Shown: positions 35,051-43,509 of the stretch, one piece after another
Layout of the letters: the number at the start of each line of letters is the position of its first letter
How positions within the stretch are numbered: the stretch's first letter is position 1
From: Vescimonas fastidiosa
GTDB lineage: Bacteria; Bacillota; Clostridia; Oscillospirales; Oscillospiraceae
Direction: 5' to 3'
Length of the DNA: 64,000 nt
NCBI RefSeq assembly: GCF_018326305.1
Contig: NZ_AP023415.1
Span: 1,364,001-1,428,000, forward strand
Position numbers and translations under genes: made by a program
The notes under the pieces: generated by a model
What the model was told of the DNA's origin: nothing
Databases searched by the model: none
What the model saw: only the letters and a program-made list of their open reading frames with translations

Positions 35051-35090
35051 ATCCCCTAAATCTCTCCATTTTCCACTTTCAACTTTCCTC

Positions 35091-36092
35091 TTATTCCTCC
35101 TGCCCCTCGTCCGGCTGCTGCACCTCCGTCTCTCTGGCCGCGCCGAAGTCCAGCTGGATCACCGCCTGCCGCACATTCACCGCGCAGCTTACGCCCAAGC
35201 CCTTCTTCCCGGCCTGCGCCGCCGCCCGGTCCAGCAGGTCCGCCAGTATCTCCCGGTTCAGCCCGCCGCCCCGCCAGTGAAACACAAAATGCGCCTGCTT
35301 CTTTCGCAGGGCCTGGCGCACCCGGTTTTCCACATCCTCGGGCCTCGTCAGGGACACAGAGCGGTAGTAGTACCCCTTTTCGTCCCCGCACGCCGGCACC
35401 GGCAGCACCAGCTTCTCGTGGTCCAGGAAAATATGCCGGTCATCCAGATTAAAATAGTCATACCGCTTCACGCCCCGCTGCAGCGAATTGTCAAAGGTGG
35501 CGTCTAAATGGTATCGTTTTCCGTCTATTGTGAGTATGTTCCAGGTATGGCGGTATCGTACCCCCCTCTCCGGATTGGCTTCGCTGAGGGCAATGATGCA
35601 CTCCACCCCCACCGCGTCGCACAGGGCCTTCACCGTTTTGGCAATGCCCTCGCACACGCCGACCCCCTGGGTCATAGGCCCGATGATCTCATGGGAATAG
35701 GACTTTTTCAGCTTGTCATAGCGGACATTCTCCAAAATAAAGTCGTGAATGGCCAATTCCTTCTCCAACTGACTTTTCCCCTGCAAGGGCCGCACAAGCC
35801 GCTGCATCCGGGCGGAAATGGCCTGCTGATGGGTGCGTATCTTACTCTTTTCAAAGAGATACTCCGGAATAAGCTCCACATGGTCCGCCCCCGGATAGTA
35901 CCGATAGCTGTACCCCACCACATAAAACAGCAGCGGCGTGTCCAGCTTCAGCCGCAGATATACCTCCGCCAGCCGCTCACTCTCCAGCCGGACCACCCGT
36001 ATGGAGGGAGCCAGTGCCTCCAGTCCGGTTTTCATCTGCTCATAGGCCGCCTTTTCCGCCCGATCCAGCCCCTTGTAATAGTACCCGTCCAT
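35091..36092 (-). CDS. Transglutaminase-like (papain-fold) protein
   Basis: 333 residues without a signal peptide. The core domain (about 110-215) has the triad: Cys in GVGVCEGIA, His in RYRHTWNIL and Asp in YHLDATFDN. The N-terminal 100 residues and the C-terminal part after 240 are not recognised. Bacterial proteins of this type act as peptidases or cross-linking enzymes; the substrate is unknown. GAGGAACGGCGT precedes the ATG. Confidence 0.83.
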   Translation of the reverse strand: MDGYYYKGLDRAEKAAYEQMKTGLEALAPSIRVVRLESERLAEVYLRLKLDTPLLFYVVGYSYRYYPGADHVELIPEYLFEKSKIRTHQQAISARMQRLVRPLQGKSQLEKELAIHDFILENVRYDKLKKSYSHEIIGPMTQGVGVCEGIAKTVKALCDAVGVECIIALSEANPERGVRYRHTWNILTIDGKRYHLDATFDNSLQRGVKRYDYFNLDDRHIFLDHEKLVLPVPACGDEKGYYYRSVSLTRPEDVENRVRQALRKKQAHFVFHWRGGGLNREILADLLDRAAAQAGKKGLGVSCAVNVRQAVIQLDFGAARETEVQQPDEGQEE

Positions 36093-36204
36093 ACGCCGTT
36101 CCTCTCTTCGTTCTACTCCTCATTGTACCAAAATCCGCCCCCCTGTCAACCCCGCATTTCCCACCCCGCCGCCCAGCCCTGCCCGCACTCCCCTGTAAAA
36201 ACCA

Positions 36205-36247
36205 TGTCATTGCGAGACCAGTTCGCAAACTGGTCGTGGCAATCCGC
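36205..36247. repeat. TGTCATTG palindromic intergenic repeat, copy 2
   Basis: TGTCATTGCGA, then the perfect palindrome GACCAGTTCG/CAAACTGGTC, then GTGGCAATCCGC. Same family as 35009 and 59417. Confidence 0.75.
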
Positions 36248-36289
36248 TTTCCCGTCCTTAAAAGCACTTTTCGCTGCACGCAAGCCTTT

Positions 36290-36319
36290 TGTCGGAAAAA
36301 CCCGGAGGGTTTTTCGACA
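36290..36319 (-). terminator. Terminator of the pst-phoU operon
   Basis: TGTCGGAAAAACCC (36290-36303) and GGGTTTTTCGACA (36307-36319) form a stem 60 bp past the phoU stop. Similar GAAAAA/TTTTTC stems end other transcripts here (43457, 50806, 57228). Confidence 0.7.
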
Positions 36320-36378
36320 GTCGAAAGGACTGCCGCTTTCCGCAGCAGTCCCCGTATTCTGTATATTCCTTCACCCTC

Positions 36379-37023
36379 TCACTCCTCCGGCGGGTGTGCC
36401 CCTGTCACCGAGAAAATCACCCACTCGGCGATGTTGGTGGCGTGATCGCCGATGCGCTCGTAATACTTGGCGATCATCAGCAGGTCCAGCACCGACTCCC
36501 CGTTCTCCGGGTCCCGGGCGATACACCCGATAAGCCGCCGCTTTACCTGGCTGAAGTATTCGTCTACCTGGTCGTCCCGGGCAATGACCCGCTTGGCCAG
36601 ATTTGTGTCCTGCTTCACATAGGCGTCCACGCTGTCCGTCACCATGCAGATCACCGCCTGGGCCATCTGCCGCAGCAGGTCGTCATGCTCCGCCGCCCCG
36701 TCCAAAAACGACACAATTTCCGCAATATCCTCTGCCTGGTCGCCAATGCGCTCCATGTCCGTTATCATCTTCAGCGCCGCGGAAATTTGCCGCAGATCCC
36801 TTGACACCGGCTGCTGCTGTAAGAGCAGCTTCAGGCACAGGGACTCGATGCTCCGCTCCTTTTCGTCGATCTCCGCATCCACCGGTGCTACCTTGGCAGC
36901 CAGTGTCTTGTCTCCCTCGGTCAGCGCCCGGAAGGCCAGGGCAATGACCTCCTCGCACAAAGCGCCCATCTCCGTCAGCTCCCGGTTCAGCTGGGCCAGC
37001 TGCCGGTCGAATCTGTTTCTCAT
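36379..37023 (-). CDS. phoU: Phosphate signalling protein PhoU
   Basis: 214 residues, full length, two PhoU repeats of three helices. Metal-binding patterns EKERSIESLCLKLLLQQQP and DMERIGDQAEDIAE in repeat 1 and YYERIGDHATNIAEW in repeat 2. PhoU links the Pst transporter with the phosphate two-component system. Last gene of the operon; its ATG overlaps the pstB stop by one base. Confidence 0.96.
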   Translation of the reverse strand: MRNRFDRQLAQLNRELTEMGALCEEVIALAFRALTEGDKTLAAKVAPVDAEIDEKERSIESLCLKLLLQQQPVSRDLRQISAALKMITDMERIGDQAEDIAEIVSFLDGAAEHDDLLRQMAQAVICMVTDSVDAYVKQDTNLAKRVIARDDQVDEYFSQVKRRLIGCIARDPENGESVLDLLMIAKYYERIGDHATNIAEWVIFSVTGAHPPEE

Positions 37024-37778
37024 TAGCCAAACCTCCCGGTGATATAGTCCTCTGTCCGCTTGTCCTGGGGATAAGCGAAGAGCTTTTCTGTCTTTCCCAT
37101 CTCCACCAGCTCTCCCAGCAGGAAGAAGGCTGTGTTGTCGGAGATACGGGCCGCCTGCTGCATGTTGTGGGTCACCATCACCACGGTGTACTTGCTCTTG
37201 AGTTCAATGGCCAGATCCTCGATTTTCGAGGTGGAAATGGGGTCCAGGGCGCTGGTGGCCTCGTCCATCAGCAGCACCTCCGGCTCCACCGCCAAGGCTC
37301 GGGCGATGCACAGTCTCTGCTGCTGTCCGCCGGAGAGCCCCAGAGCGCTCTTTTTAAGCCTATCCTTCACCTCATCCCAGATGGCCGCCGACCGCAGAGA
37401 CCTCTCCACGATCTCGTCCAGCTCCTTCCGTCCCCGGATGCCGTGGGTCCGGGGGCCGTAGGCCACATTGTCGTAAATGCTCATGGGGAATGGGTTGGCC
37501 TTTTGAAACACCATGCCGATGCGCCGGCGCAGCACCGTGGGGTCCACGGAAGGCTCATAGATGTTCTCCCCGTGAAAATTCACCTCGCCCTGAATTTTCA
37601 CCCCCGTTATCAGGTCGTTCATGCGGTTCAGCGTCCGCAAAAAGGTGGACTTGCCGCAGCCCGAGGGCCCAATAAAGGCGGTGATCTCATGGGCCGGGAT
37701 GTCCAGGGTAATATGATGCAGCGCTTGGTTGGCCCCGTACCACAGGTTCAGGTCCTTTGCCTGCAAAATGGGATCCAT
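37023..37778 (-). CDS. pstB: Phosphate ABC transporter ATP-binding protein
   Basis: 251 residues. Walker [11 protein letters not shown]-loop [11 protein letters not shown], signature [15 protein letters not shown], Walker [14 protein letters not shown] and H-loop [13 protein letters not shown]; typical PstB opening ([14 protein letters not shown]). The ATG at 37778 is preferred over a GTG three codons upstream because AAGGAG fits it. Energises PstC/PstA. Confidence 0.97.
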   Translation of the reverse strand: MDPILQAKDLNLWYGANQALHHITLDIPAHEITAFIGPSGCGKSTFLRTLNRMNDLITGVKIQGEVNFHGENIYEPSVDPTVLRRRIGMVFQKANPFPMSIYDNVAYGPRTHGIRGRKELDEIVERSLRSAAIWDEVKDRLKKSALGLSGGQQQRLCIARALAVEPEVLLMDEATSALDPISTSKIEDLAIELKSKYTVVMVTHNMQQAARISDNTAFFLLGELVEMGKTEKLFAYPQDKRTEDYITGRFG

Positions 37779-37783
37779 TTCGC

Positions 37784-38641
37784 TCACTCCTTTCCGTTTT
37801 TCAGTCTCCGCCCTACCCAGGCGGCAGCCAGGTTGATAATAAGTGTCAGTGCCATCAAAATGGTGGCAATGGAGAAGGCCAGAGCCGTCTCCCCGCCCTC
37901 TGTGGCGTATACATACAGCGCCACCGTCAGTGTGGCGGCGGAGGTATGCAGGGAGTCGATGAAGTTCACCAATACCATGCCGAAGCCCGCCGTATACAGC
38001 AGCGCTGCGCTCTCACTGACAATGCGCCCCACCGCCAAAATGCACCCGGTCACGATACCGTCCACGGCGTTGGGCAGCACCACGGTGCGTATCATGTGCC
38101 ATTTGCCTGCGCCCAGGCCCGTGGCCCCCTCCCGGTAGGACTGGGGCACCGCCTTCAGGCTCTCCTGGGTGGTACGCACCACCGTGGGCAGGATCATCAC
38201 CACCAGGGTCAGGCTCCCTGCCAGCACACCTGCCTGCAGGCCCATCTTCTGCACAAAAAATAGCATGCCCACCAAGCCGAAGATGATGGACGGTATGCCC
38301 GTCAGCGTCTCCGTGGCAAACTCGATAACACGCACCAGCCTTGCACTCCCTGCGTATTCCGTCAGATAGATGGCCGCGCCCACGCCGATGGGCAGCACAA
38401 GGGCCATAGCCACCAGGATAATATATAAGGTGTTGAGAATGTTGGGCAGGATGCCCACGGTATTTTTAATATAGCTGGTCTGGGTGGTGAGTATCTCCCA
38501 GCTCAGCCCCGGAATGCCCCGGTAAAAAATGTACCCGATGAGAAAGAGCAGCAGTCCGCAGGTAAGGGCGGCGCCCAGCCGCACCAGCACCGTCATAGTG
38601 CCGTTGTAGACCCTGCGCCGCAGGGAGAGCTTTTCGCCCAT
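37784..38641 (-). CDS. pstA: Phosphate ABC transporter permease PstA
   Basis: 285 residues with six membrane helices and the EAA-type loop ([18 protein letters not shown]). The ATG at 38641 lies one base after the pstC stop and has GGGG at the right distance. Together with PstC it forms the phosphate channel. Confidence 0.95.
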   Translation of the reverse strand: MGEKLSLRRRVYNGTMTVLVRLGAALTCGLLLFLIGYIFYRGIPGLSWEILTTQTSYIKNTVGILPNILNTLYIILVAMALVLPIGVGAAIYLTEYAGSARLVRVIEFATETLTGIPSIIFGLVGMLFFVQKMGLQAGVLAGSLTLVVMILPTVVRTTQESLKAVPQSYREGATGLGAGKWHMIRTVVLPNAVDGIVTGCILAVGRIVSESAALLYTAGFGMVLVNFIDSLHTSAATLTVALYVYATEGGETALAFSIATILMALTLIINLAAAWVGRRLKNGKE

Positions 38642-38642
38642 A

Positions 38643-39575
38643 TTACGCATCCCCTTTCTTTTTGATGAGTACATTCAAAAGCACATTGATGAGCATGATA
38701 AACAGGAACAGCACCAGCCCGATGGAAAACAGGGCCTGGTGATACAGGCTTCCCACCTGGGCATAGCCCATGCCGGACACGATGCCCGTGGTCAAAAACC
38801 GCACCGGCGCAAAGATGGACGGCATATTGGACACATTGCCCGACACCATGATAATCGCCATAGCCTCGCCGATGGCCCGTCCCATGCCCAGGACGATGGC
38901 CGCCGCCACGCCGCTGCCCGCCGCCGGAAGCGTCACCTTGAAATAGGTCTCCAGCTTCGTGGCCCCCAGGGCCAGGCTGGCCTCCTCATATTCCTTGGGT
39001 ACCGCCCGCAGAGCGTTCTCCGCCACATTGATGATGCTGGGCAAAATCATAATAGCCAGCACGATCATGGCCGCCAGCAGGCAGGCGCCGGAGCTGAGGG
39101 AGAAGGTCCGCTGAATGGCCGGCACCAGCACGATCATGCCCACCAGACCGTAAACCACTGACGGGATGCCCGCCAGCAGCTGCACCGCTGTGCGGATGGC
39201 CACAGCCACCTTGGGCGGGGCGATCTTGGCCAGGTATACCGCCGTCAAAAGTCCTACCGGCACGCCCAGCACCACCGCCCCGGCGGTGCCGTATATAGAG
39301 GTAAGAATAAAGGGTAGAATGCCGAATTCCGCCCCGGTGGTGGCATTGGTGGGGTCCCAAACCCGGCCAAATAGGAAATCCGCCAGCCCGATCTGCCGAA
39401 TGGCCGGCAGCCCCGAGAGGATCAGGTAAATGCTGATGAGCAGCACAAACCCCACAGTCAGCGTTCCGCAAAGAAGAAACGCCACCTGAATACCGCCCTC
39501 CACGGCCTTGTGCGCCTCTCGGGCGCCCCGCCGCTTCCGCACCGTGCCTCCCACCGTCAAACTCTCAGCCGTCAT
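38643..39575 (-). CDS. pstC: Phosphate ABC transporter permease PstC
   Basis: 310 residues with six membrane helices and the PstC loop VPKEYEEASLALGATKLETY followed by GMGRAIGEAMAIIMV. Follows pstS after 377 bp filled by repeats. Heterodimer partner of PstA. Confidence 0.95.
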   Translation of the reverse strand: MTAESLTVGGTVRKRRGAREAHKAVEGGIQVAFLLCGTLTVGFVLLISIYLILSGLPAIRQIGLADFLFGRVWDPTNATTGAEFGILPFILTSIYGTAGAVVLGVPVGLLTAVYLAKIAPPKVAVAIRTAVQLLAGIPSVVYGLVGMIVLVPAIQRTFSLSSGACLLAAMIVLAIMILPSIINVAENALRAVPKEYEEASLALGATKLETYFKVTLPAAGSGVAAAIVLGMGRAIGEAMAIIMVSGNVSNMPSIFAPVRFLTTGIVSGMGYAQVGSLYHQALFSIGLVLFLFIMLINVLLNVLIKKKGDA

Positions 39576-39620
39576 ATCTTATTCTCCTTCCAACTCATAA
39601 AAACCATCTTAAAACCTGTC

Positions 39621-39845
39621 ATTGCCAGGGGCGACCCTCGCGGTCGCCCGCCCTACCACACCTCTTGTTACGCTCCGTAGGGGCGGGGTTCTACCCCGCC
39701 CGCCCTTGCCAAGTCATCCGCATTTTTGTAGGGGCGGACGCCTCTGTCCGCCCGCCGACATCGCACCGCACCCACGGCAGGGCACGCGGGCCCTGCCCTA
39801 CAAAATGTGTGGTTGTAGGGCGGGACCCATGTGTCCCGCCGACCA
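39621..39845. repeat. Five GC-rich hairpin repeats between pstS and pstC
   Basis: Five inverted-repeat units in a row: near 39630 (GGGGCGACCC/GGTCGCCCG), 39677 (TAGGGGCGGGGTT/CTACCCCGCC), 39728 (TAGGGGCGGACGCC/TGTCCGCCCG), 39776 (GCAGGGC/GCCCTGC) and 39815 (TAGGGCGGGACCC/GTCCCGCC). They belong to a GTAGGGGCGG family also present near 40995 and 48050. The gap 39576-39952 has no gene. The hairpins could lower readthrough from pstS into pstCAB. Confidence 0.75.
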
Positions 39846-39952
39846 CCGTACTACTTGTAACGCCCCCGCCGCCCGGTCTCGCGCCGCACCACTTCCCTAA
39901 TACACACCGCATACGGGCGGCCACCCAGGCCGCCCGTTGCTCGGTTTATTTC

Positions 39953-40795
39953 TCACTTAGCTACCGGCACAGCCCCGGCGTTCTTGATGAGGTCCGCCGC
40001 CGCGGTAGAGGTGGCGAAGTCGAAGAAGGCCTGTGCGGCGGGAGAGAGGGTCGCGCCGCTCTTGGTCACCAACACGAAGGGACGCTGAATCTGATAGCTG
40101 CCGTCCAGCACGGTGGCCTCGGTGCAGGCTACGCCGCCCACGGTCACAGCCTTAACGGTGGTCTTGCCTTCCACAGCGGAGAGGGAGGCATAGCCGATGG
40201 CGTTGGGGTTGCCAGCCACGGCCTCGATAACGCCGCCGGTGGAGGTCAGCTCCTGGTCCAGCTTGCAGGCGTCCTTGGTCTTGGTGATGGACTCGAAGCC
40301 GTCTCTCGTGCCGCTGCCGGACTCACGGCCAATGCAGGAGATCGTGCCTGCGGTGCCGCCCACCTCACTCCAGTCGGTGATCTCGCCGGTGAAGATCTTG
40401 GCGATCTGCTCCACGGAGAGGTCTGTCACGGTGCTGTTTGCGTTGACGATAATGGCGATGCCGTCCAGAGCCACCACAGTGCCCTCCAGACCATTGGCCT
40501 TCTCCTCGTCCTTCAGCGCCCGGGAGGAAAGGCCGATGTCGGCGGAGCCGTTGGAGGCGGCCTCGATGCCGGAGCCGGAGCCGGTGGGGTCATAGGTCAC
40601 GGTCACGCCGGTGTTGTCCAGCATAAACTGTTCCTTCAGTGCGCCGATGACCTTGTCCATGGAGGTGGAGCCGTTGGTGGAGACCTTCCCGGTCAGAGCG
40701 GTGTCGCCGCCCTTGTTGTCACTGTCCTTGCTGCCGCAGGCCGCCAAGCTCAGGGCCAGTACCGCAGCCAGTACCAAGCAAATTACTTTTTTCAT
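39953..40795 (-). CDS. pstS: Phosphate-binding lipoprotein PstS
   Basis: 280 residues. Lipoprotein signal ending LSLAAC (Cys20). Phosphate-binding motifs TNGSTSMDKVIGAL, SGSGIEAASNGSADIGLSS and GRESGSGTRDGFESI. First gene of the pst operon; captures phosphate outside the membrane for PstCA. Confidence 0.96.
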   Translation of the reverse strand: MKKVICLVLAAVLALSLAACGSKDSDNKGGDTALTGKVSTNGSTSMDKVIGALKEQFMLDNTGVTVTYDPTGSGSGIEAASNGSADIGLSSRALKDEEKANGLEGTVVALDGIAIIVNANSTVTDLSVEQIAKIFTGEITDWSEVGGTAGTISCIGRESGSGTRDGFESITKTKDACKLDQELTSTGGVIEAVAGNPNAIGYASLSAVEGKTTVKAVTVGGVACTEATVLDGSYQIQRPFVLVTKSGATLSPAAQAFFDFATSTAAADLIKNAGAVPVAK

Positions 40796-40849
40796 TTTTG
40801 AAAACCTTCTTTCTTTTGTAATGGATATTTGCCTCTTGCTCTGGATTCA

Positions 40850-40905
40850 TAGTAAAACTCCTGTGTTAAGTCCGAAAGAAAGATCGTGTAAAATTTACAT
40901 CAAAT
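40850..40905 (-). promoter_or_regulatory. Candidate PHO box upstream of pstS
   Basis: On the minus strand TTTACA, TTTCTT, CTTAAC and AGTTTT recur with 5-bp gaps, about 60-110 bp before the pstS start. PhoP/PhoB boxes of Bacillota use TTWACA-like hexamers at this spacing; only the first is exact, so this is tentative. Confidence 0.35.
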
Positions 40906-40917
40906 TTTTCAAGCTCC

Positions 40918-41032
40918 CAAATCCCCCTCCAAAAAGGCCACCCTGCGCAAGGGGAGCTGACGGAGGGGTCGGCCCCAGCACTGCTTGTAGCATCTTCGTA
41001 GGGGCGGGATTCTTCCCCGCACCCGCCCGCTT
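40918..41032. repeat. Intergenic repeats between pstS and azlD
   Basis: Contains AGCTCCC...GGGGAGCT and one GTAGGGGCGGGATTC/TTCCCCGC unit of the hairpin family at 39621. A GCCCCCGGCA/TGCCGAGGGC-like stem near 41050-41072 may end the azlD transcript. No gene. Confidence 0.5.
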
Positions 41033-41094
41033 TCCTCTCGAAATAAAAAAGCCCCCGGCAACCGCCGAGGGCCAAAATCCCATATTCCCAATTC

Positions 41095-41430
41095 TCACAC
41101 AAACACCGCCTGCACCAGCACCATGTACACCGCCGTACCCACACCGATGGACAGCAGCACATTCCCCTTCCACAGGTGCAGCCCCGTCACCACCGCCAGG
41201 GCGATGAGCTCCGGCAGCCCGTGTGGTGCGGCGGCAATGTCCACATTCCGCAGGCAGTACACCACCAAAAGTCCCATCATGGCCGCCGGCAGCGTCCGCC
41301 CTAAATACTCCACAATCTTCGGCACCGGCCTGCTGTCCGGAAACAGCACAAAGGGCAAAAAGCGCGTGATCACCGTCCCCAGCGTCACCGCCAGCACAAT
41401 GCCCAGTGCCTGCACATTCGTCAAAGTCAT
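41095..41430 (-). CDS. azlD: Branched-chain amino acid exporter small subunit AzlD
   Basis: 111 residues, three to four membrane helices. LGTVITRFLPFVLFPDS, YLGRTLPAAMMGLLVVYCL and GVGTAVYMVLVQ are AzlD landmarks. Start overlaps azlC by 4 bp (ATGA). Pairs with AzlC for export of branched-chain or related amino acids. Confidence 0.9.
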   Translation of the reverse strand: MTLTNVQALGIVLAVTLGTVITRFLPFVLFPDSRPVPKIVEYLGRTLPAAMMGLLVVYCLRNVDIAAAPHGLPELIALAVVTGLHLWKGNVLLSIGVGTAVYMVLVQAVFV

Positions 41431-42119
41431 AGCTTTTTCCTCCCCAGCAGCAATACCACCAGCACCAAAATCATCGCCGGTATCACCAGTTTGTCCGCAC
41501 CGAACACCGCCAGCGCCGCCACAGTGCATGCCATTCCGATGACACCGCTCCTGCGGTTTTCCGGATTTTTCACCTGCTCGATAAACAGCACCACAAACAG
41601 CCCCGTCAGCGCGAAGTCCAGCCCCGTGGTGTCAAATCGGATGAACTTCCCCGCCAGGGCCCCCAGCACCGAGCCGCCCACCCAGTAGATATAGTCCAAA
41701 ACCGACACCGCCAGGTAAAAGTCCCGGGCCCTCACGCCCTCCGGCGGCTCCACAGAGGATACAATAGAGAAGGTCTCGTCGCTGAGTGTGTAGACCAGCG
41801 GCACCTTTGCCCAGCCCATGCCCCGGTATTTTCCCAGCATGGACACCCCGTAAAACAGGTGCCGGGCGTTCACCATCAGGCTCATGAGAAACGCCCCCAC
41901 CGGGTCAAAGGCGCCCGTCAGCAGTGTGATAGCCACGAACTGCATGCTCCCGCAAAAGGCCACCGCGCTCATGAGAAACGCCCAAATAGCCCCGTACCCC
42001 TTAGCCTGCATCAGCACGCCGTAGGCCATCCCCAGCACCAGGTAGCCCGTCAAAACCGGCACCGTGTGAGGGAACGCGGCAGCCAATGTACGCCCCAGGG
42101 AGCGTCCCGTCCCGTTCAT
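41427..42119 (-). CDS. azlC: Branched-chain amino acid exporter large subunit AzlC
   Basis: 230 residues. TVPVLTGYLVLGMAYGVLM, CGSMQFVAITLL, MVNARHLFYGVSML and TDETF-like LSDETFSIV match AzlC. The ATG at 42119 is preceded by GGAGGTGGAGG; an in-frame TTG seven codons upstream lacks this support. Confidence 0.92.
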   Translation of the reverse strand: MNGTGRSLGRTLAAAFPHTVPVLTGYLVLGMAYGVLMQAKGYGAIWAFLMSAVAFCGSMQFVAITLLTGAFDPVGAFLMSLMVNARHLFYGVSMLGKYRGMGWAKVPLVYTLSDETFSIVSSVEPPEGVRARDFYLAVSVLDYIYWVGGSVLGALAGKFIRFDTTGLDFALTGLFVVLFIEQVKNPENRRSGVIGMACTVAALAVFGADKLVIPAMILVLVVLLLGRKKL

Positions 42120-42223
42120 GGCCTCCACCTCCAAATTCAAAGTTCTTCGCCTATTTTACCCTGCTTTTCCTAAAAACACAATAAGGAACGCACCAATAAA
42201 TCCCCCCAAAAGCGAAAAAACAA

Positions 42224-42249
42224 GCGCACATTTCTTGAGAAATGTGCGC
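42224..42249 (-). terminator. Terminator of cysE
   Basis: GCGCACATTTCT pairs with AGAAATGTGCGC; on the minus strand it is followed by TTGTTTTTTCG, 18 bp past the cysE stop. Confidence 0.85.
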
Positions 42250-42266
42250 CTGCGTTTCGCTATCCA

Positions 42267-43145
42267 TTATTTGTGTTCTTCGTTTCGGTGCTTGAACACC
42301 GTCTCCGGGGCATGGATGACCACCCTTGTGTCCTCCTGCACAGACCCGGTGAGGAAGGCGTTGCCGCCCACCACGCTGCCCCGGCCAATGACCGTCTCGC
42401 CGCCCAAAATGGACGCGCCGGAGTAGATGGTCACATCGTCCTCCACCGTGGGGTGCCGCTTGCCGGGCCGGGAGTGGTGGCCATCCCGGGGAGAGAGGGC
42501 TCCCAGGGTCACGCCCTGATACAGCTTCACTCTGTCGCCTATAACCGTGGTCTCGCCCACCACAATGCCCGTGCCGTGGTCAATAAAGAAGTAGTCGCCG
42601 ATCTGCGCGCCGGGGTGGATGTCGATGCCCGTGTGGCTGTGGGCGTATTCGGACATCATCCGGGGCAGAATAGGCACCTTCATCTGATACAGCTCATGGG
42701 CCACCCGGTATACCAGGATGGCAAACAACCCCGGATAAGAGAACAGTATCTCCTCCCGGGACCCCGCCGCCGGGTCCCCGTCAAAGGTAGCCTCCAGATC
42801 CAGCTGCACCTTTTGGGCGATTTTGGGCAGGCGCGTCACCATTTCCGCGGCCAGCTCCTGGGCCTGCAGCTCCTGCTCCTCGGGCAGCGCCAGGGCGATC
42901 TGGCTGAAAAGCTGCTTTTCAATGCGCTCTAAGAGCAGCGCCGCGTAGTCCTCCGGAGCCAGGCTCATAAGCGCCGCCTCCCCGTAGTACGCCGGGAAGA
43001 TCAGCCGCCGGATGTCCTTGATCAGTAGGATCACCGCCTGCCGGTCGGGCAGCCGCAGCTTTTTGCCGTACAGGGGCACGGATGCCGTGGTGTAGGTTTG
43101 CGCCATGGCCTTGGCGGCGGCGCAGATATGGTTTTCACTCATCAT
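42267..43145 (-). CDS. cysE: Serine O-acetyltransferase
   Basis: 292 residues. An N-terminal helical domain typical of the long EpsC/CysE type is followed by left-handed beta-helix hexapeptides: SHTGIDIHPGAQIGDYFFID, HGTGIVVGETTVIGD, LYQGVTLGALSP and IYSGASILGGETVIG. Catalytic His residues lie in YAHSHTGID and FIDHGTG. It makes O-acetylserine, the precursor of cysteine. It follows a Cys-rich leader peptide and an attenuator-like terminator, which points to control by cysteine supply. Confidence 0.94.
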   Translation of the reverse strand: MMSENHICAAAKAMAQTYTTASVPLYGKKLRLPDRQAVILLIKDIRRLIFPAYYGEAALMSLAPEDYAALLLERIEKQLFSQIALALPEEQELQAQELAAEMVTRLPKIAQKVQLDLEATFDGDPAAGSREEILFSYPGLFAILVYRVAHELYQMKVPILPRMMSEYAHSHTGIDIHPGAQIGDYFFIDHGTGIVVGETTVIGDRVKLYQGVTLGALSPRDGHHSRPGKRHPTVEDDVTIYSGASILGGETVIGRGSVVGGNAFLTGSVQEDTRVVIHAPETVFKHRNEEHK

Positions 43146-43180
43146 ACATTTTCACTCCCGAAACGAAATCCAAATAAAAA

Positions 43181-43205
43181 CAGAGGGCGCCTCATGCACC
43201 CTCTG
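43181..43205 (-). terminator. Attenuator terminator before cysE
   Basis: On the minus strand CAGAGGGTGC pairs with GCGCCCTCTG around ATGAG (10 bp, one GU), followed by TTTTTATTTGG. It lies between the leader peptide stop and the cysE start. The upstream segment 43255-43267 can pair with 43193-43205 (12 of 13 positions, two GU), which would take away the left arm and prevent termination. Confidence 0.8.
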
Positions 43206-43234
43206 CCGATTGCTATAACACTGTGCCGCCGAGC

Positions 43235-43339
43235 TCAAATCTCCGGCACACCCGCAGAGCATACATGACCAAAATGGGCGCAACAACAACAGGCCATACA
43301 CACGGCCTTGCAGCAGTTACACATCGCAAAGTGGTCCAT
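43235..43339 (-). CDS. Cysteine-rich leader peptide of cysE (34 residues)
   Basis: MDHFAMCNCCKAVCMACCCC, then AHFGHVCSAGVPEI. Nine of 34 residues are Cys, with four in a row at codons 17-20 (43291-43280). The ATG at 43339 has AGGAGG at 6 bp and a good promoter upstream. The antiterminator arm starts exactly at codon 25, 15 bases past the last of the four Cys codons, so a ribosome stalled there would leave it free to pair. The design is that of an amino-acid attenuation leader; a metal-binding or secreted peptide is the alternative. Confidence 0.75.
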   Translation of the reverse strand: MDHFAMCNCCKAVCMACCCCAHFGHVCSAGVPEI

Positions 43340-43369
43340 ACTCTGCCTCCTAAATCTATCTAATGCTGT

Positions 43370-43398
43370 AGTATATGGTAAAACCGGCCCAAATGCAA
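43370..43398 (-). promoter_or_regulatory. Promoter of the cysE leader
   Basis: TTGCAT (43393-43398) and TATACT (43370-43375) on the minus strand with a 17-bp spacer; transcript start near 43363, 24 bases before the leader ATG. Confidence 0.7.
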
Positions 43399-43456
43399 GA
43401 GGCAACCTGCACAAAAAAACAAACCCATCTCTTGGATAGGTATCATCGGTTGACAA

Positions 43457-43491
43457 GGCTGCCGAAAAAACTCCCAGTTTTTTCGGCAGCC
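43457..43491 (-). terminator. Terminator of the M23 peptidase gene
   Basis: GGCTGCCGAAAAAACT (43457-43472) pairs perfectly with AGTTTTTTCGGCAGCC (43476-43491), 19 bp after the peptidase stop. Confidence 0.8.
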
Positions 43492-43509
43492 TCCGTCCCT
43501 ATTCCCTTT

